Positions 1 to 5,722 of a DNA stretch of 7,230 nucleotides are shown here, piece after piece. The notes below the pieces were generated by a model. It had not been told where the DNA came from and did not search any database. It saw nothing but the letters and a program-made list of their open reading frames with translations. Position 1 is the stretch's first letter. The number at the start of each line of letters is the position of its first letter. The stretch spans positions 1-7,230 of the forward strand of contig JAGQQP010000205.1 of the NCBI GenBank assembly GCA_020426085.1, given 5' to 3'. The position numbers and the translations under genes are program-made. Source of the stretch: Planctomycetaceae bacterium (GTDB taxonomy: Bacteria > Planctomycetota > Planctomycetia > Planctomycetales > Planctomycetaceae).

Positions 1-803
1 AGGGCAAGTATGTCCGTTCCTTCGGCAAACAGTTCCAGGGGGGCGGGCACGGCCTTGAAGTGCGTCAGGAGGGAACGGACCAGTTCCTGTATGTCACCGC
101 TTATCAGCATCTGAAAACGTTTGCCAAACTGGACCTTAAAGGGGAAACTGTCTGGCAGAAGTATGCCCCCATGATTTCAAAATGTTATGCCGAAGGGGAA
201 GCCACCAATCCTCAGAAACTCTGGGGCCGCGATCGCTTCCTGCCCACCAATTTCGCCTTCCATCCCGATGGCGGTTTTTATCTGGCCGACGGCTATGGCG
301 CGTATCAGATCCATCGCTATGACAAGAACGGACTCTGGATGTCTGCCTTCGGAGGCGAAGGAAAAGAAGACGGCAAATTCAAACTGCCTCACGGGCTGTG
401 GATTGACTCTCGCCCGGGACGCGAACCGTCTGTAGTCGTAGCAGACCGCGCCAATGCCCGACTGCAATGGTTTACACTGGATGGCAAACATCTGCAGACG
501 ATGACAGGTTTCATCCTCCCTGCCAATCTAGACACCTACCAGGACCTGCTGCTCGTGCCCGATCTGGCATCCCGCATCACTCTGCTGGATAAAGACAATA
601 AAGTGATCGCACATCTGGGTCAGGATCCGGAATGGGAAAAAGCCATGAAAACTGCCAAGCCCCGGATGCGGGAAACTCCCGATAAATGGCAGGCCGGACG
701 CTTCGTCCATCCACACGACGCCTGTTTCGATCAGAACGGAGATATCTTTGTCGCAGAATGGGTCGCCACTGGTCGCATCAGCAAATTGAAACGGCTCAGT
801 TAA
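1..803 (+). CDS. NHL-repeat beta-propeller protein, amidating-lyase-like (5' truncated)
   Basis: The reading frame is open from base 3 to the TAA at 801-803 and enters from outside the window, so the GTG at 60 is internal and not a start. About 266 residues are visible. NHL-type blade motifs recur: F-H-P-D-G-G-F-Y-L-A-D-G-Y (nt 258-296), L-P-H-G-L-W-I-D (nt 384-407), V-V-A-D-R-A-N-A-R-L-Q (nt 435-467) and H-P-H-D-A-C-F-D (nt 708-731). NHL propellers are usually six-bladed. The order and spacing of His (nt 48-50), Tyr (294-296), His (390-392), Arg (447-449) and His (714-716) resemble the zinc ligands and catalytic Tyr/Arg of peptidyl-alpha-hydroxyglycine alpha-amidating lyase, as I remember that family. 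The fold call is firm; lyase activity is only inferred. The protein is probably secreted, but its N-terminus is not in the window. The next gene follows after 79 bp on the same strand, so co-transcription is possible. Confidence 0.85.
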   Translation, partial: GKYVRSFGKQFQGGGHGLEVRQEGTDQFLYVTAYQHLKTFAKLDLKGETVWQKYAPMISKCYAEGEATNPQKLWGRDRFLPTNFAFHPDGGFYLADGYGAYQIHRYDKNGLWMSAFGGEGKEDGKFKLPHGLWIDSRPGREPSVVVADRANARLQWFTLDGKHLQTMTGFILPANLDTYQDLLLVPDLASRITLLDKDNKVIAHLGQDPEWEKAMKTAKPRMRETPDKWQAGRFVHPHDACFDQNGDIFVAEWVATGRISKLKRLS

Positions 804-882
804 CATCACTCTTTTAAAAACAGTTCGTCTTACCTGAATCATTTAGCGCCACTAGACTCTTACTTTTCATAGAAGCCCCAAC

Positions 883-2799
883 ATGAAACAGATCTCACTG
901 GTACTGACACTCCTGCTGTATTGCTGTATTCCCTCACTGGTAAAGGCCGACTCACCTGCCCCCAAAATTAAACTGAGTCCGGAAACGGAAAAACAATGTC
1001 TGGAAGTTTTACGGGAAGCCATCAACAGCGATGAATTCTGGCCGTCCATGCATGCTGCGGAAGCGATGACCCTGGCCGGTAAAGGGGCTGAAGTCCGTCA
1101 GATCGTTGAACCCAAACTGAAAACGGAAAAAGACGATCAGCACCGCTGTGGACTGGCTCGTGAACTCGTCCGTGCCGGTGATCGCTCCAAAGCCGCCATC
1201 ATGTTTCAGATTCTGGCTGGTAAAGATTCCCATGGACACGTCCATGCCTGCGAATCACTTTATAAAGTGAATGAACTGGGAGACGGGATTCTGATTCGTG
1301 AAGCAATGAAATCAGACAATCCCAAAAAGGCAATGATGGCCGCCGCCCTGCTCTGTCGCTGGGGGAACCCCGAAGCATTTAAAGTAGTACGCAAATTTCT
1401 ACAGGATGAAGATGTCAGCATTGCTGCGACTGCTGCCTGGATTATTGCCCGTGTGGGAGACAAATCGGACATCCCCGCCCTCAAAGCCAATCTGAAACGG
1501 ACCGATGATCCCTTCACGCGTGCTTATTTCGAAACAGCACTTGCCATGCACGGTGATCCGGAAGGACTCGCGGCTGTCAAAGCCAATCTCTCCAGTGACA
1601 ATGCTGCCGTCAAAACGTATTCCGCCATCTTTGCCGGCGAGGCTGGAGCAGCCAACCTGAAAGAGAAACTGGTCAAACAGCTCAAAGACGAAAACCGGGA
1701 CGCCCGCATTCGTGCCGCCCAGGCTTTGATTGTTCTGGCAAAGAGTGAACCTCCCAAAGACGAAATTGTCGTCAGCGATGTCTATGAAGCATCCAAAGAA
1801 TATCCCCGTTACAGTGAAGGTTCCATCCTCCCCTTAAACGATGGCTCGCTGCTGTATGCCACGACCCAGTTTATCGGCAGCGGTTCTGATTTTGCGACGG
1901 CCCGCATCATTGCGAAAAAATCTACCGATGGTGGTCGGACATGGGGGAAACAGCGGGTACTTCAGGAGAACACGGGGAAGAAAAACGTGATGTCGGTCAC
2001 ACTCCGCTATCTTGCAGGCCCCATGCAGGAAAAACGCCCGATCGGGTTATTCTACCTCAAGAAAAATACGCTGTCCGATTTGAAAGCCTATCTCAAAGTT
2101 TCAGACGATAACGGCAAAACATTTGGACCGCCCATCGAAATCACGTCGCCCCCCGGTTATCACGTGATGAATAACGACCGGATTACCATTCTCAAAAATG
2201 GTCGCTGGCTGGCACCGGTGGCTTCGACTCCCGATGTAAAGAAAGACAATCATTTTGTCTGTACCTGTTTTATCTCGGATGATCGTGGCAAAACCTGGAG
2301 ACAGTCCAAAGGGAGCGTCGACTATTCCAAACGGGGTGCCATGGAACCGGAAGTAATTGAACTCAAGAACGGCAATGTGCTGATGATTTTCCGTACGCAG
2401 TCCGGACATATCGGCTCCAGCCTCTCCAGTGATAAAGGAGATACCTGGAGCAAACCCGATTCCTGGGGTGTGCGGGCCCCTGAAGCGCCAGCTACCCTGC
2501 GTCGCATCCCTTCCACCGGTGATCTGCTGCTGATCTGGAACGATAACTTTGAACCCGGTGCTGGCCACAGCGGCAAACGCACGCCGCTGACTGCTGCGAT
2601 CAGTTCTGACGAAGGCAAAACCTGGAAACTCAAAAAGAACCTTGAGACCGATGCGGACCAGACTTATTCCTATATCAGTCTCACCTTTTACCGTGGGCGT
2701 GCCATCATGAGTTATTATGTGGGGCAAGAAAACCACATGATCTCATCCCGCTTCCGTTCCATTCCACTGGCCTGGATCTACGAACCGGCAGCAGATTGA
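883..2799 (+). CDS. Secreted HEAT-repeat / sialidase-type (BNR, Asp-box) propeller fusion protein
   Basis: The protein has 638 residues. Residues 1-22 form a Sec signal peptide (M-K-Q, hydrophobic core, probable cleavage after V-K-A), which supports the ATG at 883 although only a poor Shine-Dalgarno precedes it. Residues about 35-290 are alpha-helical HEAT-like repeats, clearest at 150-285 (for example A-A-T-A-A-W-I-I-A-R-V-G-D at 181-193). Residues about 300-635 form a sialidase-type propeller with five Asp boxes (S-x-D-x-G-x-T-W/F): 347-354, 407-414, 465-472, 515-522 and 574-581. The motif M-E-P-E-V-I-E-L-K-N-G at 487-497, followed by F-R-T at 503-505, is typical of bacterial BNR proteins. 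The canonical N-terminal R-I-P motif of true sialidases is not seen; the equivalent place reads R-Y-S-E-G-S (309-314). The substrate is therefore unknown: exo-sialidase is the usual database label, but another glycan or a binding role is possible. A weak promoter-like pair, TTACCT (830-835) and TAGACT (853-858) with a 17-bp spacer, lies upstream. A hairpin follows the stop. Confidence 0.9.
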   Translation: MKQISLVLTLLLYCCIPSLVKADSPAPKIKLSPETEKQCLEVLREAINSDEFWPSMHAAEAMTLAGKGAEVRQIVEPKLKTEKDDQHRCGLARELVRAGDRSKAAIMFQILAGKDSHGHVHACESLYKVNELGDGILIREAMKSDNPKKAMMAAALLCRWGNPEAFKVVRKFLQDEDVSIAATAAWIIARVGDKSDIPALKANLKRTDDPFTRAYFETALAMHGDPEGLAAVKANLSSDNAAVKTYSAIFAGEAGAANLKEKLVKQLKDENRDARIRAAQALIVLAKSEPPKDEIVVSDVYEASKEYPRYSEGSILPLNDGSLLYATTQFIGSGSDFATARIIAKKSTDGGRTWGKQRVLQENTGKKNVMSVTLRYLAGPMQEKRPIGLFYLKKNTLSDLKAYLKVSDDNGKTFGPPIEITSPPGYHVMNNDRITILKNGRWLAPVASTPDVKKDNHFVCTCFISDDRGKTWRQSKGSVDYSKRGAMEPEVIELKNGNVLMIFRTQSGHIGSSLSSDKGDTWSKPDSWGVRAPEAPATLRRIPSTGDLLLIWNDNFEPGAGHSGKRTPLTAAISSDEGKTWKLKKNLETDADQTYSYISLTFYRGRAIMSYYVGQENHMISSRFRSIPLAWIYEPAAD

Positions 2800-2806
2800 T
2801 TCAGGT

Positions 2807-2846
2807 CCAGGCTCCCCGTTTCGGTTACGTCACGGGGAGCAACTGG
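2807..2846. terminator. Hairpin between convergent genes, probable bidirectional terminator
   Basis: A perfect 9-bp stem, GCTCCCCGT (2811-2819) with ACGGGGAGC (2832-2840), encloses a 12-base loop. It is extended outward by CCAG (2807-2810) with CTGG (2843-2846) across a 2-base bulge. It lies just after the plus-strand stop at 2799 and just before the minus-strand stop at 2866, where a terminator serving both genes is expected. No T-run follows the stem directly on either strand. The T-rich stretch at 2865-2874 is about 19 bases downstream on the plus strand and overlaps the end of the opposite gene, so intrinsic termination may be imperfect. Confidence 0.6.
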
Positions 2847-2865
2847 CTACTGGTAAAGCGATGGT

Positions 2866-4149
2866 TTATTTTTTGCCGATGCAGTACAGCATTTCCTGTC
2901 GTTTGCCGTCCACTTCCTGTGAAACCCGCATGTAAATCCGACTGTCGCAGAATGTGGGAGTGGCAAAGACTTCCGTTCCCAGCTTATTTTCTCCGAGCAG
3001 TTCGAATTCCTCGGGATTCGCTTTGAAGATATACGTTTCTCCGCCTTCGTTGGTCACGTAAATCCGATCACCCACCAGAACCGGAGATGAACTGAAGGTT
3101 CCTCCGAGACGTCCTTTCCAGAGTTCCTTGCCTGTCGTCACATCCCAGCAGACGGCAACGCCATTATCGGTAACGGAGTAGATTTTGTTATCCTGGATCA
3201 GCATCGAGGGTACATACATGCGATTGCTGTTTTCCCAGACAACTTCGCCTGAACCATCAGCTTTGACAGCGGACATATGATTTTTGGGGTAACCGCCACT
3301 GGTGAGAATCAGTTCGCCATTCGTTACCGTCGAAGTCACACACTCGGTGGTCGCACCTTCGATCTCCCAGAGCTTCTCACCTGTCAGTGGCGCAATTCCG
3401 GTCACCAGATCGCAGCCTGTCATGAGCAGTTGCTCTTTACCTGCAACTTCCAGAATGATCGGCGAAGGATAATTCGGTGTTTTCGGACGATCGATCTTCC
3501 AGACCAGCATGCCATTGGCCCGGTTCATCGCAGCAATGGCACCGCCCCCTTTATTGTCCGCTGAGACAATGACCAGATCCTGATAAATCGCTGGTGAAGA
3601 ACCATATCCCTGGTGAATGATGTAGTCGGTAATCTTCGTCTGCCAGACCAGCCGACCATCCAGCGTCAAAGCGCTCGTATAAGCGGCTCCATTGTTGATG
3701 AAGTTGATATAAACCTTCGTCCCGTCACAGGCAACCGTTGAGGAAGCGTGGGTTGATTTCTTATTCCCCTTCTCGCTTAACCCGCCGGTAAAGACCACCG
3801 TTTTCCAGAGCTGTTTACCTGTCGCCCGGTCATAACAAAGTACAAACTGCGTTTCGTTTTCCGTATCCGCTGAAGCCAGGAAGATCCGGTTCCCTACGAC
3901 TGTCGGCGAACTGTAACCGCGCCCCTGAATCGGCGCTTTCCAGAGAATGTTTTCCGTCGCGCTCCATTTGAGTGGCGGATTCTGATCCGGATTTGCAATG
4001 CCGTTCCGCTCGGGACCGCGCCACCATGGCCAGTCGTTTGCTTCGACCTGAATCGGTGCCGGCTTCAAAGGTTCTTTTTCATCAGCAGAACAAATGGCTG
4101 AGATAGCGAGAATCGACAGGCAGAAAATCAAGGTTCGAAACATGGGCAT
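2866..4149 (-). CDS. Secreted PQQ-binding-like (BamB-like) beta-propeller protein
   Basis: The protein has 427 residues and ends in TAA at 2866-2868. Its N-terminus is a Sec signal peptide with probable cleavage after C-S-A (residue 22). No good lipobox is present, so it is probably periplasmic rather than a lipoprotein. The mature start carries W-P-W-W-R-G-P-E-R-N-G (40-50), an entry motif common in planctomycete PQQ-like propellers. Blade motifs of type G-x-x-x-W recur: G-K-Q-L-W (111-115), G-R-L-V-W (165-169), G-M-L-V-W (213-217), G-E-K-L-W (257-261), G-E-V-V-W (301-305) and G-K-E-L-W (340-344), with a further degenerate blade near 67-74. This suits a seven- or eight-bladed propeller. Such proteins may bind PQQ or, like BamB, act as protein scaffolds; nothing here shows cofactor binding. 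Two starts are possible. The ATG at 4149 leaves only 1 base after the purine-rich GAAAG, whereas the ATG at 4143 (third codon) leaves 7, so 4143 may be the real start. The gene is divergent from 4360-5643 and convergent with 883-2799. Confidence 0.92.
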   Translation of the reverse strand: MPMFRTLIFCLSILAISAICSADEKEPLKPAPIQVEANDWPWWRGPERNGIANPDQNPPLKWSATENILWKAPIQGRGYSSPTVVGNRIFLASADTENETQFVLCYDRATGKQLWKTVVFTGGLSEKGNKKSTHASSTVACDGTKVYINFINNGAAYTSALTLDGRLVWQTKITDYIIHQGYGSSPAIYQDLVIVSADNKGGGAIAAMNRANGMLVWKIDRPKTPNYPSPIILEVAGKEQLLMTGCDLVTGIAPLTGEKLWEIEGATTECVTSTVTNGELILTSGGYPKNHMSAVKADGSGEVVWENSNRMYVPSMLIQDNKIYSVTDNGVAVCWDVTTGKELWKGRLGGTFSSSPVLVGDRIYVTNEGGETYIFKANPEEFELLGENKLGTEVFATPTFCDSRIYMRVSQEVDGKRQEMLYCIGKK

Positions 4150-4207
4150 GCTTTCTTCGGGAAGGAACGGCTGCGAGGTTTAATTCAATGAGGCAAGAAT
4201 GCTCTTT

Positions 4208-4235
4208 ATTGTAAGCGGTCTGCATGCGACCGCAA
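4208..4235 (-). promoter_or_regulatory. Candidate sigma70-like promoter of the PQQ-like propeller gene
   Basis: Read on the minus strand, TTGCGG (4230-4235) and TACAAT (4208-4213) are separated by 16 bp and resemble -35 and -10 boxes. Transcription would start near base 4201, about 50-60 bases before the gene's start codon. A perfect 6-bp-arm palindrome fills the spacer and overlaps the -35 box, which would suit repressor control. This is pattern matching only. Confidence 0.4.
4215..4233. promoter_or_regulatory. Palindrome, candidate operator
   Basis: GCGGTC (4215-4220) and GACCGC (4228-4233) form a perfect 6-bp inverted repeat around TGCATGC, itself containing the palindrome GCATGC. It lies inside the candidate minus-strand promoter and overlaps the left arm of the 11-bp repeat by three bases. 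Its size and symmetry fit a dimeric helix-turn-helix regulator site. No regulator gene is in the window. Confidence 0.35.
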
Positions 4236-4271
4236 GCATTTTGATTAATACACATCGAATCAGCCAGTTAA

Positions 4272-4300
4272 TTGCCCTGAAGAATAGACGAGGGTAAGAT
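4272..4300 (+). promoter_or_regulatory. Candidate sigma70-like promoter of the 4360-5643 gene
   Basis: TTGCCC (4272-4277) and TAAGAT (4295-4300) are 17 bp apart and each match four of six consensus bases. Transcription would begin near 4307, giving a leader of about 53 bases that contains the right arm of the 11-bp repeat. An alternative is that TACAAT at 4334-4339 is the -10 box, but it lacks a recognisable -35 and would leave a leader of only about 14 bases. Confidence 0.3.
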
Positions 4301-4359
4301 GAATCTCTGATCATCATACTCCTGCCTGACGCTTACAATACTCGCCAGGAAACTGAATC

Positions 4360-5643
4360 ATGCCATCTAAAGCTATTGTTTTTCTCATCTTCTCACTCGT
4401 TTTTACCTGTGTTCTTTCAAGCGAGCTACTTGCCCAGAAAAATGCGGAGCTGAAACGGGAATCTCTCGACTATCGCATTCAACTCACGACTGCCACCAAG
4501 GGATACGACGGAAAAACCTGCTGGGTACATGCCCGGGCAGGAGCGATACCCATAGGAGCACCTGGCAATGATCTCGATAATCCAATTGTGGTCATGACCA
4601 TGCAGAAGCTGCTCCTTTCCGGTAGCGATATTTTCTACGCCCTCAATTCCATGCGCACCGATAATCTGGGAACGACCTGGCAGGGACCAGTCGAACAGAA
4701 AAACCTTAGTCGGCATGATCTGCCCGATGGAGGCGAAGTAGTTGTCTCTGACTTCTGGCCTCAATGGCATGCTGCCTCAAAAACGCTGCTGGGCATCGGA
4801 CACACCGTCCGTTACTACAACAATCGCATTGTTAAGGAAAAAAACATTCGCGTCACATCCTATGCCACCTATGACCCGAATAAAAACCTCTGGTCTCCCT
4901 GGAAATCTCTGGAACTCCCTGAGGGTCCGGAATTCGTCAGCAGTGGTGCCGGCTCAGTGCAGCGTTATGATTTACCGAACGGCGACATTCTGCTCCCCGT
5001 CTATTACAAACGGCCTGAGCGAAAATACTCTGATGTGATGGTTCTCCGCTGTCGCTTTGATGGCGAGACACTGAAATACGTCGAACATGGAAACGAACTC
5101 TCAATCGACGACGGTCGTGGTTTTGCTGAACCGTCCATCACGAAATTCGGCGACTGGTTCTACCTCACACTGCGCAATGACAATGCCGCTTATATCACAC
5201 GCAGTAAAGACGGACTGCATTTTCCAAAACCACAAAAGTGGACTTTCGAAGACGGCAAAGATTTAGGCAGCTACAATACCCAGGCCCACTGGGTAACTCA
5301 CGCGGATGGACTGTATTTAGTTTACACGCGCCGCGGTGCCAATAACGATCATATCATCCGTCATCGTGCCCCGTTGATTATGGGTCGCGTCAACCCAGAC
5401 AAGATGGCCATCATCCGCGATTCCGAACGCATTCTGGTTCCCGAACGGGGTGCCCGCCTGGGTAACTTCGGCGTCGTTGATGTCAACGAAAACGAAACCT
5501 GGGTCATCGTCACCGAATGGATGCAGCGTTTCGGCCCCGACTATATCATACCCGTTGATAACAAATACGGATCGGACAACAGTGTGTACGTTTCGAAAAT
5601 TCTCTGGAAGCGTCCCAATCAACTGATGAAATCAACTGATTGA
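4360..5643 (+). CDS. Secreted sialidase-like (BNR-type) propeller protein
   Basis: The protein has 427 residues. The start at 4360 is supported by AGGAA (4347-4351) eight bases upstream and by an immediate signal peptide (residues 1-25, cleavage near L-L-A-Q). It resembles a planctomycete family usually labelled sialidase or exo-alpha-sialidase. Recognisable conserved blocks, from memory, are C-W-V-H-A-R-A-G (54-61), V-M-T-M-Q-K-L-L-L-S-G (78-88), F-W-P-Q-W-H-A (132-138), G-A-G-S-V-Q-R-Y-D-L-P-N-G-D (196-209), A-E-P-S-I-T (256-261), Y-L-T-L-R-N-D (268-274), Y-T-R-R-G-A-N-N-D-H (322-331) and V-P-E-R-G-A-R-L-G-N-F-G (360-371). Only one degenerate Asp box is obvious, R-T-D-N-L-G-T-T-W (99-107), and no R-I-P motif. 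The acidic and arginine residues within the invariant-looking blocks would be candidates for an active site, but the substrate is unknown. It belongs to a different subfamily from the 883-2799 protein, so the two are probably not a tandem duplication. It is divergent from the PQQ-like gene. Confidence 0.88.
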   Translation: MPSKAIVFLIFSLVFTCVLSSELLAQKNAELKRESLDYRIQLTTATKGYDGKTCWVHARAGAIPIGAPGNDLDNPIVVMTMQKLLLSGSDIFYALNSMRTDNLGTTWQGPVEQKNLSRHDLPDGGEVVVSDFWPQWHAASKTLLGIGHTVRYYNNRIVKEKNIRVTSYATYDPNKNLWSPWKSLELPEGPEFVSSGAGSVQRYDLPNGDILLPVYYKRPERKYSDVMVLRCRFDGETLKYVEHGNELSIDDGRGFAEPSITKFGDWFYLTLRNDNAAYITRSKDGLHFPKPQKWTFEDGKDLGSYNTQAHWVTHADGLYLVYTRRGANNDHIIRHRAPLIMGRVNPDKMAIIRDSERILVPERGARLGNFGVVDVNENETWVIVTEWMQRFGPDYIIPVDNKYGSDNSVYVSKILWKRPNQLMKSTD

Positions 5644-5666
5644 TATTAAAAACTGAATCCTGGAAA

Positions 5667-5690
5667 CATTAACTCTCCCAGTGATTAATG
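5667..5690. repeat. Short AT-rich inverted repeat upstream of the membrane-anchored protein gene
   Basis: CATTAA (5667-5672) and TTAATG (5685-5690) are exact reverse complements around 12 bases. The repeat lies between the stop at 5643 and the Shine-Dalgarno at 5708. It could be a weak hairpin or a regulator site; six base pairs, mostly A-T, is within what chance allows. Confidence 0.2.
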
Positions 5691-5707
5691 GTGTAAGACA
5701 CAAATAT

Positions 5708-5713
5708 AGGGAG
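5708..5713 (+). promoter_or_regulatory. Shine-Dalgarno that fixes the start at 5723
   Basis: AGGGAG lies nine bases before the ATG at 5723. The upstream in-frame GTG at 5681 has no such site and would place a charged 14-residue stretch ahead of the membrane segment, so 5723 is preferred. Confidence 0.7.
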
Positions 5714-5722
5714 ACATATTCA

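Larger units (their letters stand above)
4207..4340. repeat. 11-bp inverted repeat spanning the divergent intergenic region
   Basis: TATTGTAAGCG at 4207-4217 is the exact reverse complement of CGCTTACAATA at 4330-4340; 112 bp lie between. The match ends on both sides, so this is an 11-bp perfect pair. Both copies therefore point outward towards the gene each precedes, and both contain TACAAT in the direction of transcription. They could be matching -10 regions or paired binding sites of one regulator acting on both divergent genes. Confidence 0.6.

Noticed and set aside
60..62. GTG as the start of the first gene
   Set aside because: The frame continues upstream to the window edge with protein-like sequence, including a G-G-G-H-G-L motif, so the GTG is an internal Val codon.
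2101..2736. A 211-codon open frame on the minus strand
   Set aside because: It lies wholly antisense to the sialidase domain, has no signal or domain pattern and no Shine-Dalgarno, while the plus frame has five Asp boxes. It is a shadow of GC-patterned codons.
2796..3026. A 76-codon plus-strand open frame across the convergent intergenic region
   Set aside because: It overlaps the end of the minus-strand PQQ-like gene, runs through the terminator hairpin and has no domain features.
883..5643. Possibility that the two sialidase-like genes are a tandem duplication
   Set aside because: The motifs differ throughout: five Asp boxes in one, one degenerate box in the other, with no shared conserved blocks and a minus-strand gene between them.
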